Part shown: positions 1 through 11,400 of the stretch, piece by piece
Layout of the letters: the number at the start of each line of letters is the position of its first letter
Numbering within the stretch: position 1 is the first letter of the stretch
Assembly (NCBI RefSeq): GCF_963678635.1
Contig: NC_087064.1
Location: 64,473,548-64,537,547 of the forward strand
Source: Symsagittifera roscoffensis
Taxonomy: Eukaryota > Xenacoelomorpha > Acoela > Convolutidae
Direction: 5' to 3'
Length of the DNA stretch: 64,000 bases
The notes under the pieces: generated by a model
What the model was told of the DNA's origin: nothing
The model's database searches: none
The model's input: the letters and a program-made list of their open reading frames with translations, nothing else
Made by a program: the position numbers and the translations under genes

Positions 1-1350
1 GTCGATTTTTGAAAAAATATTGTTCGTAAGAAATTGGTCGCAACCTTTTGTGCTATTTGCACAGTAACCGGTTGCAATTGTTTGATATTTCGATTATTGA
101 GATAGTTTAATGCATTTGACTTTGAATCATGCTTTGATTATTAATCCAATTGAAACTGAATGATAAAACCTGAAAGAAATAGTTACGGTCCTTAAAAATT
201 ATTGCGCTAGTTGGTGGTGCTTTCGTCTTCCTTCATTTGACCTTATGAAAACCTTTCAGTTGTTGTCTCAGAGCGCAGTATTTATGTTAATTCGTTTGTG
301 CAGTTTAACAAATTTTGCCACTCTTTCCCTGAACGCTTATGTCACATAAATACGCTGTTACTTGACGGGTTGTTAAAGGGGTAAACGGTAGCCGGTCAAC
401 GAGCACAATTTTCCGGTGTATTTAGTGATGTTTTTGGGGTAAACGTTTGGGCCCCCAATGTTGGCAAAATCGGTTTCAAATTTAAGTTGGGCCCAAAGCT
501 TGGCATAGCATTCGTTCTGTTAAAATTCCTAATAGTTTCAAATATCCTATTATTTCAAATATCCTAATATTTTCATATATGAAAATTGTATGATAAGCAT
601 TTTGCTATAGAAAAAACAAAATCTTCAAAATTCATTTAACAAAGTTCCTGAATGAATTTAAATGAGTTTTTAAAAAAATTTATTGAAAAAATGCATTTTG
701 ACCCTCAAAAACATGATTTTAATTTTGGTCAAAAAAAGCTTATCATTTAATTTTCATAAATGAAAAAATATGATATGCATTTTTTCATAAGCAAAAACAC
801 AAATTTGAGGTGAAAATTTTTTTATCCCTTTTTTGGTTGCAAACTTACATGCAAAATTTGACTTTTTGTGTTTATAAGGTAGTCCAGGATGAGTTTTTCA
901 CCAAAAAATCCAAAAGTCACAAAAAGTGTTTTTTTTTGTGAACACGATTAATTTTTTATTTCATTTGTTAAGATAAAATTCAATTTGTAAAGAAAGGCCT
1001 TTTTTTCTCATCAACTACCAAAATTTTCAAACAAAAAATTATCTAGCTATATACAAAAAGTTTTTTTTTGGTAGATAATGCCATATGAAAATGTTAAAAT
1101 TAACGTAGCTGGCAAAAATCACCAAATGCAGTTTATCTGCGTGTTAACTGCCAGTTACACTCTGGGTTTTCCTATAACAAAAAGTCCAGGTTAGTGTTTC
1201 GGATGAAAACACAAAATTTCAAAACAAATATTTTTGGTATTTTCATTTATGATAAATTGCTGGTCATAAAATTTCATAGTTTGGAAAAAATGCCTATCAT
1301 AATATATTATGCTTATCATGCTATTTTTATAGTATTTTTTTGTCTATGAA
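1..1350. other. AT-rich non-coding DNA with dispersed-repeat traces
   Basis: No convincing gene. Bases about 40-75 resemble 15128-15155 (a shared stretch around GCACAGTAACCGG). Bases about 1117-1190 match 46340-46420 in the opposite orientation, including a block around CAGTTTATCTGCG and another around ACTGCCAGTTACACTCTG, so part of this stretch belongs to the same repeat family as the 45.4-47.9 kb duplication. Confidence 0.5.
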
Positions 1351-1353
1351 GTA

Positions 1354-1540
1354 GTATGATAAGCATTTTTTTCATAATATGAAATGGTATGATAAGCATT
1401 TTTTTCATAATATGAAATGGTATGATAAGCATTTTTTTTCCATAATATGAAATGGTATGATAAGCATTTTTTTCATATTATGAAATGGTATGATAAGCAT
1501 TTTTTTCATAATATGAAATGGTATGGTAAGCGTTTTTTGT
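1354..1540. repeat. 33-bp minisatellite, about 5.5 units
   Basis: Near-perfect tandem units start with GTATGATAAGCATTTTTTTC and end with ATAATATGAAATG. One unit has a one- or two-base longer T run and one has CATATTATG instead of CATAATATG. The last, partial unit reads GTATGGTAAGCG. Scattered single copies of the core (ATGATAAGCA) occur nearby at about 590 and 1310, and at 46.2, 46.8 and 47.8 kb. Confidence 0.85.
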
Positions 1541-2848
1541 CAACCCGGGAAGTCACTGTTCGCAGATAACCTTTTTTCGTTTGCGCTAATCGGGGACGCA
1601 TTTTTTGTGTCTGCGAAGACTGCATCAACTGAACTTTGGCAAAGATAGTCTGAACTTTGATTTTATGCAGTTCATAAATTGAATAAACTTTAGACTTGAA
1701 GTAGGCGAGCGCGAATCATCCTAGGCATCGACGTGTCCAACTGCTGTAAAGTTGATAAAAGATTGATGCTGTAAATTCTAGTAACTCAGATCTCAACATA
1801 TAACCTTGGGTAGCTTCCTTGGGTGTTTTCTGATTTAACATAAGAGAATCCTGGATACTAACTATTCGATGGTCGTCCTAGCAGAAGATAACTTGCTATC
1901 AGGGGCGCGTTAACGCAGGGCTTTGTTGTCGCACGGCGTGAGCTCAGCATGGCTTCAGCTCCATATATGAAGAAGATAGACCAAGCTTCGAATTCTCAAT
2001 TTTTTGTTGCAATTACTATGAAACAAAGCATCGTTGATTGTTTTTAGAAAGCGTTACCCCTAATTTTGCGGAATGAAGAGCTGCTAGAAGGTTTGAAATT
2101 CCTTGTTATTCGAAGCAACTGATTCGAAAGTTTGTGGTTCTCTGTTTTAAAAAAATCCCCTGTAAATCTTTGTCGGCTGTAGTAACCTCTTTTCCATAGT
2201 CGGTGAAGATGAAATAGGGTGACCTCTTCTCGCCTTGAGACGACGGATGATTTGCAGGTGGAACCTGTGTCGTTTTTTTTGGCAATTTTACGAAGGCACA
2301 TTACGTTATTAAGAGACATGGGACGAAAAAAAATTCGCCTGCAGCATTTGACAAGGTTTGGTCTATTAAGGGGATCGGAAAAGTCGAGCACTTAACTCGT
2401 TTTTGCAATAAAAGATCAAAAATGTGAAAAGAAATTTTTGAAAGAAACTGAATGGAAAAACTTTTCCTTGGTTTCATTGATCGAAATCCGAGTTAGTTGG
2501 ATTCCATTTCATCTCCTTAACTAAGTTTGACTTTCTTTTAATGGGAATTCGACTTACCGGCTGAATTATTTGAATGTTGAAAAAGTTTTTGATTCAGCGA
2601 CCCCTGATTAAGTTAATTTGACTGATAATTTGGCTCATGTGATTAAACTGTCAAACTGGTCGCAACTCGCGGTAGATTTTATGACTTCTGATTAATTGAG
2701 ACAAAAAACCCAAGAACCAGGACGCGGGTAGCTTGATAATTTCGGCAATCTGACCTATCGGCACTTCCGCAGGTCACCAACACGCCATCACCCCGAGTGA
2801 AGCCTGAGAGGTCTTTAGACCAAATGGTCCGTTATTTTCAAATGACTC
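1541..2848. other. Non-coding stretch, nothing recognised
   Basis: Contains some higher-GC patches (1880-1960, 2700-2830) and a minus-strand open frame at 2044-2391 with no recognisable domain, biased composition and no splice context. I see no supportable gene here. Confidence 0.4.
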
Positions 2849-4192
2849 CCCGCACGGACAAAAATGGTTTCGGATCGATTTAAATTGATTTTAAATCGAT
2901 TTTAAATCGATCCAAATCAGTTAATAATGTACATTTTACGAAATTAAATGATTTTTAAATCGATTTAAATCGATTTTTTTTGAAAATTTTAAATCGATTT
3001 AAGTGTCTAAAAAATCGATTTAAATCGATTTGGATGGATTTTCCGACTCATGAAAATCCATCCGAAACTCACTTAAATCCAGTTTAAATCGATTTAAATC
3101 GATCTTTTTGAAAATTTCAAATCGAATTAAATGTCTAAAAAATCGACTTAAATCGATTTTGATGGATTTTCAGACCCACTAAAATCAATTTTTTTGCTAA
3201 CAAAGCGAAAAAAACACTCTTTAAAAAATTGTTGAATTTTTTATTCTCGATTTTTTAAATATAAACACTCGTGCCATATGTTATAAAATTCAATAAAAAT
3301 ATCCACATAAATCAGATTTCAAGCTCGAAAATAGGCAATGTAATTATAGAAAATTATTGTAAATCCTATGTAACAAACAAGAAAAAAGTCAGAAAAAACT
3401 AAAATTTGATCTCATAAATATGCAATTAAATCATGAAAAAATTTGAAGATAAATCAGATTTCGGGCAAAACTTCGGATAAAACGAATGAAGAAAAGGATC
3501 ATTGTAGATCAGGGCTCTTTTTCATTTCCCCCCACCTCACACAAACATGAATTTTATGGTCTAACGAGTAGTTTTACAAGGTTAATTATGAGGATTAAAT
3601 ATGTTTGTTATGGCCTAATCAGTCTGCATGTCAATTTTTATGACAATCGGACAAAGTGAACAGTAATTTCAAATTGAAAAAATTGCAGGTGGGGGGGGGG
3701 GGGAGGAAAAAGAGCCTAGATCAGTTTTTGAACTCAAAATATCAAGAAAATTGAAAAATTTTATCGATATTTTTGTCTTTTCGTTTGGTCTTTTTTATGC
3801 TACAATACACTATGGATGTAAAATGAAAAATGATAGGCAATAAATAAATGCAATAAAAATTCGAAACTGATAAATCTCGAATGAAAAAGATCGATTTAAC
3901 TCGATTTAAATCCGTTTTAATCCTCTTAAAAATAAAAACAAATTCAGACTGAAAAAGTGCATTTAAATTGATTTAAAATCGATTTGGCTCAATTTTTTTA
4001 GCTGGGATTTAAGATCAATTTAAATCGATTTTAAACAATCTTCATCTTTTTTATTTAATCTTCGCACTTTTTTCATACTAAAATTGATCTAAATTTAATC
4101 ATCGTACTTTTTTCATACTAAAATCGATCTAAATTTAATCAACGTACTTTTTCATATCAAAATCGATCCTAATCCATTTTTGTCAGTGCGGG
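2849..4192. mobile_element. 1.34-kb non-autonomous inverted-repeat element (CCCGCAC ends)
   Basis: Left end CCCGCACGGACAAAAATGG and right end (reverse complement) CCCGCACTGACAAAAATGG pair over about 30 bases with a few mismatches, continuing into GGATCGATTT. The interior is dominated by the short palindrome-like motif TTTAAATCGATTTAAA, repeated many times near both ends (2870-3160 and 3880-4180). There is no coding capacity. No clear target duplication is visible. Related ends occur at 37936, about 43300 and 48332, so this is a family. Confidence 0.65.
3513..3716. mobile_element. hAT-like MITE, 204 bp, nested in the larger element
   Basis: A perfect 11-bp terminal inverted repeat (GGCTCTTTTTC at 3513, GAAAAAGAGCC ending at 3716) is flanked by a perfect 8-bp direct repeat TAGATCAG (3505-3512 and 3717-3724). 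An 8-bp duplication is characteristic of hAT transposons. The inverted repeat continues imperfectly through C/G runs, including a run of about 13 G at 3691-3703. Confidence 0.8.
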
Positions 4193-4292
4193 TCTGTTGC
4201 GAGTTCTCGAATCATTCAGTTTTGATCAGATTTTCGAAATTTGTTTCAAATTGAGTAATAATAAGAAATGTACAAAAACATCGGTTGGTGAA

Positions 4293-5403
4293 TTATAAAA
4301 TAAAAACTTTGTTGAAAGCATGCACAATTAAAAACAATAAAATTACATTCGCAGTAGACACGCACGAGGAAGTGATATCTAGTTGTTTTGCAAAAGAACA
4401 ATTCGAGCACATCTGCTCACACGGTGGACACGTGAAATATCTCGTAGGACAGTCGGAATTTCCGCCAATCAAAACGGTTTCCCTATCATGATCGCAAGTC
4501 GCCTGCAAACTTGGGATCTGATACGAATTGCCAAAGCACAAAACCGTCTCGCAAGAACTTTTGATCTTTTGTGAAAAAACTTCGTGGTCGTTTCTTAAAG
4601 CTTCGCATTCTGAAGTGATTTCAGGAGACTCAACACACCGAATATTTACTTCTAATGGTTGTTTTTCCAATTTATCGATATAGTTCTGTTCCGCCCAGGA
4701 ACAAATGTCTTCGCTGGGTCCTAGAATCGGGCAATAGTCAGAGTAAAAGCTTCCGGCTACTTTCTCGTTTCCAAAACGGGTAAAATTGTGTTCCACATCT
4801 GATTCATAAAATCTCAACTGACATTGAACTTGTGCTCTTTTGTTGTCTGTACATTTCCTATAATTTACTCTGTTTTTAAAATCTTGTGGGGAACAGAAAT
4901 TTTCTGGGTAAAATTTGGTTAACTCAGGGCAACTTTTCTCTTCCAAAATTTTGCATCCAGCGTTTTTTCCAAATGTCATTGGTTCTGCTAGATCGTAATT
5001 GGGAACATACCAACCGAGATCTTCGAATAACGCCATAGTGAAAGTTGAAAATTTAGGCTTGAAATTGGTTGGCAAAGTCTGGTCAAATATACTCATTGAC
5101 ATGATTTCTTCGGGGAGGAATCTCTGCTCCCAGTGGTTTCCAGGAATCTTCTGGTTTCCAGGAATCTTCTGGTTTCTGAAGTTTCTTGGGTCTATGTCGT
5201 TCTGGTCCTCAAGTTCTATGAACTGAATCTTGTCACAACCGAAGTAAGATCTAGAAACTTCTAGAAGCTTGGGGGTGGTGAGTTGGTAGACTCGTTTGTT
5301 GTCTACAATCTTTGAGTTGTAAATTTGGCTAGAAGGAAGGAAGAAGTAAGGGTTGGTATTCAGTCTTTCCCACGGGAGACGTTCTTCGTTCGTCTCAGGG
5401 TAC
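4293..5403 (-). CDS. M8 gene exon 3 (third zinc ligand, Cys-rich domain, tail)
   Basis: The exon begins after a TTTTCAG acceptor at 5404-5410 and runs open to the stop at 4293-4295. It encodes the R-S-Y-F-G-C-D segment typical of M8 proteins, the third zinc histidine (H-W-E-Q-R), the Met-turn area, the A-L-F-E-D-L-G-W-Y block and a Cys-rich C-terminal domain, then a hydrophobic end. Just before the third histidine an 18-bp unit is tandemly duplicated (about 5140-5176), giving N-Q-K-I-P-G twice. The ATG at 5102 is internal and not the gene start: the reading frame and homology extend upstream to the splice acceptor. Confidence 0.78.
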
Positions 5404-8400
5404 CTGAAAAGTGCATCAATTTCTACCGATTATCTTGAAAAACTACTATAAATTAAGCAACGAGCCCAAATTAATCTCCTGGTTGCAAGTTTCAAAATAT
5501 CAAGTCGAAAAAAAGCCGATTCAAATCTCTTCCAATTCTCGGATTTTCTCAAAAGATAAGACAACAAAAACCAAATCAACTTTTTTGGAACTAATATATT
5601 TCGTAGAGTACTGTTATAAACGCAAACTCTTGAATTCGTTTTTAGATCTGATATTGAGACAAGTTATACTTAGACAAACGATAATTAAACCTGATATTCA
5701 GATCTGACAGATAAAATGTACTCACTTCTCATAGGAGAATCCATTTACAGTCGGGCTCAGCCCGATTATATTTAGAGAAAAGCCCAACATGTGACACAGA
5801 CTATGTTTGACCTGGGCGAGCATGATGTCATAGTTCATCGACCCCTCCTCCAGCGCCAAAACATTGAAGCTCAAAAAACCCGCAATTGGTCGATAAGTTG
5901 TCAAATCCAGTTGACAGAAGGCATTCTCCGAGACTACGAAACGACTCGAAGGGTCTTTGACTACGTCTACGAACAACACAAAGTCGGCATCACTCGGCTG
6001 AGGGTCTTCGTTCGGGTTTTCGTCGTAAGGTTCCAGGGTTAGAATTTGGTCCTCGAAGTACTGTTCCATGCAATCGGACATCATGTGGGTTGGGATCTCG
6101 ATGCGAGGTCCACAGAAGGTCTTGGCACCACACCTTTGAGGACAAGCAGATACTATAGGATCTATACTGGCATAAATTGGACCTTTTCCTGAAAAAAAAA
6201 GAAAAAAAAATATTTAACAATATACTTGAAGAAAATTTAAAAATCAATAGCACGAACCGCAGTAATTTAGATATCTAATCATAAAACTGAATAATGACTC
6301 ATATCTTATTATAACTTACTTTAACTTTGTTATCACAAACACTCATGATTGCCAATTGCTTGGCGAAAAGCAAGGTCACAAAAAAAAACTTTTTTCAATG
6401 TGTTCGAATCTCGACATAAAAAAAGCTTCAATATGGAGTATCAGTTACTATTTGAATTTTTTTTATTGCCTGATTTCAAATTCAAAGATTTTGGTTATCT
6501 TCTCTGAGCGGAAAAAAAATGTAAAGCAAAGTTTTTTTTCTGAAAAATTCTGTAATCAATTTTTTTTAAATAAGGAATACAGCGTGACTTGTCATTAAAA
6601 AACAGTGACATTGTGAACTAACAAAAAAAGGGCAGGTTGTATAAAAGCGCCGAACGTTACGTTTACGTCATTTATATTCACCCCAGCGGATTCAGGGGGG
6701 GGATTGGGTTGGACGCCGCTTTCTCAGGGATTCGACCACCTGCCGACCCAAAAGGTCCCCCTTTGCACTATTTTCAGATATCCACTTTTGGCCGACGGAC
6801 CCTAAAATTTTTCCATTAGCGTCAGTATATACTAATTTTGAGGGGGGAGCGCGGACCAAAAAAACGCCATTTTTTGGTCAAAACTTTCAAAAAAAAGTGC
6901 CTAAAAACGCCTTTTTTGGCCTGTTTTTTCAAAAATTTGCCTGCGGTGCAAAAAATTTGGTCAAAGTGGGGTCTTTATAATAATAATAATAATAAATTGT
7001 TTCCAAACGATATCTAGTTACAAAGTTATTTATAAAAATTTATAAACACAAATTAGAATCGTTCGGGAGAACACCATTAAGCCAACAAGGCCCGTTTTCA
7101 GGTGTCTCATTTATAGTGATCAGGGAGAGGTCACAAAATCAATTTGGTCGATCTAAGAAACAAAATAAGATCGACAAAATTTTTGAATTTTTTTTTTAAA
7201 TCCCCTCCTTTTGAAAAAATTCTAGATCCGCCCCTGTATGTTGATATGGGCATGATTTTGAATGTTTTTATTTCAGAATTATTGAATGTGAGAGTTTGCA
7301 ATCAAATTCTTAAGAATAGATTTTAGGCAAAACATATTGGAATATGAAAACAATCGCCTCCCCAAATTCAAATGAGGCGGATAAGTTCACTTGGCTGTAA
7401 TCTTACTTGAGCGTGTCTTAAATTTGTTCACTTGGTCGATGTACGCTCAAGGACCGGGTTATTGTTCAACTTATTGTTACTGTACAAAGTCAGACCAGCT
7501 AGCATATCATTTGGTCTGCATACAGATTTTTTTTAGCTTGAAGTATATTTTTTTTCTTCCGACTAGCGAGAAGAGGATAAAATAGGTGCGCAACTGATAT
7601 ATGTGGGTTTTTCTTCAAAAAATCGACTACTTAAGCTGCAATTTTTGACGGATTTTTGTTATAAAGTGCTGATTAAAATTAACCGGACAAAACGAACAAA
7701 CCTTGAACTTTCAAACACGTTTTTCTCAAATTGGGTTAAGATTAAACAAAAAGTGAACAGAACAAAAGTTGCTTAGATTGCACCAGAATTAAAATGCATT
7801 TTTAAACGAAATTCTCAACCGAAATTTTAACCCAAGAATGGGTCGTTTTGACTTTTTTAAAAAATCAAAAATTACGCTGAAATAACTTTGTTAATTGGTG
7901 AGGGATATTTATCACAAGAAGCCTCTTATATAGCCCACAAAGTTCTAGAAGAGTTAAATCTCTAAAAACCTGTATAAGAGAAAATATTTTTTGCTTGATA
8001 GTCGAGAAACGTGTTATTTACTACATAGTACCCAAAATCTTTGCTTAGAAACAAATTTCAAACAATTTACTGAAAATTTTGGAGACCTAAACATTTTGGA
8101 ACTTTGTTGGGCTGTGTAAGATGCTTCTTGTGATTTTTATTCTTCATCAATTAACAAAGTAGTTTCAGCATAACTTTTGAATAATTGAAAGAAAAAACCA
8201 AAATGACCCATTTTTGGGGTAAAGTTTTGGTTGAGAGTTTTGTAGAAAAATTGCACCATATTAATTCTGATGAAATTCTGAGCAACTTTTGTTCTCGTCG
8301 CTTTTTGTCTAATTTTAACCCATTTTGAGCAAAAAAGTGATTGAAAAATCAAGTTTTATTCTTTTTGTCCGGATAGTTTAAATCATAGCACTGTATCATC

Positions 8401-11400
8401 GGAAAACATTGAATGCTTAAGCTCAAAACTGAAAAATATTTCATCTGTGATAGTTCGCATGAAGTTATAGGGGCTTAAAAACTGCCAGTTTGAACAAATA
8501 AGGCCTACTTAATGTGCGATATACTCGATATACTTAATGTGCAAATAAAATATATGTTGAATTCTGTTCAGAAATTGTTCCAATTTCAACTGAGGCAATC
8601 TATTTGGTTTTATCAAAAATATACAATTCGCTAAACGCATTCCTTGTACTTTACATAATGGTTGAAGAGAAAACACTCGGAAAAATTGAATGAAGTCAAT
8701 TTGAAATTTTGTCGGGATGTTTAACGCCTCCTCCTTGTACGAGCAGTCTTTTCTTCTGCTTAAAACATTTCTGTTAATTTTTTTCTTTCAGAGTTAGAGA
8801 AAAAATAATTGGGTAAAAAGTATCTGAATCAAATGCAAATAAACCCCGGAATATTGAATAAGATTCTAACCAACTGCAATTTGAATATGTGTTGTTACTT
8901 GTTATAAGATGTTTGACAAATAGTTTCCACTGCAATTTACTAAAACATCAAAAACAAAGATATTTTTTGGTAGATCTGTTAAAAAGGCTGCGTGAGAGCT
9001 CAAATTGAAAACGCTTAAATTATAGCAATCCGTCATTGATCTAAGCTGTGCATGATAAGCTAATGGTTGATCCTAATCAGCTTGACCACTTTAGCGTCCC
9101 GTAAAATTTGTTTCAGGGACTGGCAAATAAGAACTTGAAGCGACAATTTGTCTCAAACTGGGGCTATTTTTATGGGCAAAGAACCAAATGGGCAAAAAAC
9201 TCGTGGGCGAAGGAAGGAAAACAAAAAATTAAAAGTTAATTATTAAAATAAATCAATAGCTACTCATCTAATTTTTTTTCACAAATAGGTATGCTCAAAA
9301 TGACCACTTGGTTAAATATACATGTTGCTAGAAAATGAATTTATTAATATAAATTGAAAATCTCTAACTACACCGGCATGTAAAAATACAAGTGCAGCTT
9401 GCGTAAATATGAATGTGACAGTACTATTTAGTAGAAAAATAATCTCGTAAAAAATAATCTCGAACAGAACTGATGGATCTATCAATATGATTTTTTCGTG
9501 TATTTCTATCAAAAACTTTTCAAGTTCAAATTTAGATTCGATTTAAAATTTAATTTTTTTCAGCTTTACGTTAATATTATTCCACTTTTCAAAGCTATTT
9601 TTGGTACTGATTTCTTGTCCCAGTTTGTGTTTAGAAACTTATTTTGGTTTAGTTTTTTTTGTAGGTTCGTTTAATTTCACAGGTACTCTGTTATAGATAA
9701 ACTGCCATCCAACTTCATTTTATTTGTCGGAATATTTTTACCACATCTAGTCAAACTATATTGTTGGGTAATGAATATTTCGGCTGGTAAAGACTTTAAA
9801 GTAGATCACGTATTTTCTGGAGAAATAACACACTTTAAAGGAATTGAAGGAAGCAAAATTTTGCTTCTTCTTTTTTATTAAACACGTCAAAAAAATCACC
9901 GGCGGTCAGTGATAATTTGAAAGTTTTCCATAATTCTGCTGCTTTTATATTCGGCCATTTGTAATTTTAAGTTCCTAGAAATGTTTACTTTTTCTCGCTT
10001 TCGTTCCAAATCTTGGAATACTGAAAAATGATTGGCTGTTTTTTATTTTCGCCCAATAGGTACGTCGCCTATGAGGAATTCTACCGTCTCAAGCAACAGT
10101 TTGTCACAAATGACAGTTTGTAGTATTTGAAAAAGCGACAATTCTTCACAGAGCAATTTTCCATTTTAATTGTGTAACCAGTTTGAATTTATTTGATTTA
10201 GCAATGTACAACAACCCAACTGCCTTGCTTTAGGGGGCGTGGGACTCGATAAGCCGTGCTAAATAAGACGACCAGCTATTTAGATTCTGCTATACACAAT
10301 TTTTGTTCAAAACTTTAATTATTATAAAATAAATAATAAAATAAAATAAATAAAAACAGGTCTATCTGCTTTCGCAATTCAAATTGTCGCACCCCGGTTA
10401 TGTACGGGTAGGTTGAACCAAATTTTTCACAACCTGTTTTTATCTGTGCTACAAAATCAGTATTTAAAGGTCCGCGGCTTTCAGCTGATATATTTTGGGG
10501 GTGGGGGATTGATGCAAATTTTTTTTGCAGACTACAATTAACTTTCAGAGATTTCCTTTAAGCAAATCAAACGCTCGAAAATGGAAATATTCAGATTTTT
10601 TTTCTGTCTAAACATAAAGGAGGACAAAATCTTGCTACAAATATTCAATTTAGATTTGAGAAAGACAAAAAATTAAGTGGATGTCATTGTTCTACTGACT
10701 CCAATTGCGCAGGCAGATAATTGACAAAATTACAACAGAATTTACAAAAAATACTTCAAATTCTATCTAACCACAACCACAATCATAGCAAATTTTCCAG
10801 CGCCAAAAATTTAGGAATTAAGCGAAACTCAAAAAATCCGGCAATACCAGTAAAAACGATTTACGAACAACATAAAAAACTGAAATCAGGAGTCAAAAAC
10901 TGCAACCAATAATGTTGGATTCAATGTATGTGTTTGAAAATATCACTTTTCAGGAAATTTTTTTTTGCAAAATTCAGTTTTTTATATCGTGAAAGTTGTT
11001 AGTCACTTTCGTAACCACTCCCCTTCTGCGTTGTCAGAAGTAGAGTAGTTTTGTGTTTGCGAGAAGGGCAGTTTTGAGTGGCAGCAGCTTTCGCAATTCA
11101 AATTGTCGCACCCCGGTTATGTACGGGTAGGTTGAACCAAATTTTTCAAAACCTGTTTTTATCTGTGCTACAAAATCAGTATTTAAAGGTCCGCGGCTTT
11201 CAGCTGATATATTTTGGGGGTGGGGGATTGATACAAAAGTGAAAAAATTAAATTAAAAAGTTCAAAGTAAAAAAAAACAATTCAACTCATTTCAACAATT
11301 GCCCCCTCGCGTTCAACCACTATCTGCCTTACGTTTAATACCATGAGTGGATTTAGGGAAAGCGGGCGGGAGGAGTTACGGATGCCTTTCTGCCCAGGGT

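Noticed and set aside
1354-1540. CRISPR-like array
   Set aside because: Units are contiguous with no spacers; it is a minisatellite in eukaryotic DNA.
2044-2391. 115-codon minus-strand frame
   Set aside because: No domain, unusual composition (runs of Ser and Arg), no splice or promoter context.
10368-11237. Calling the 151-bp repeats a small LTR element
   Set aside because: No TG...CA ends, no target duplication and no primer site between them.
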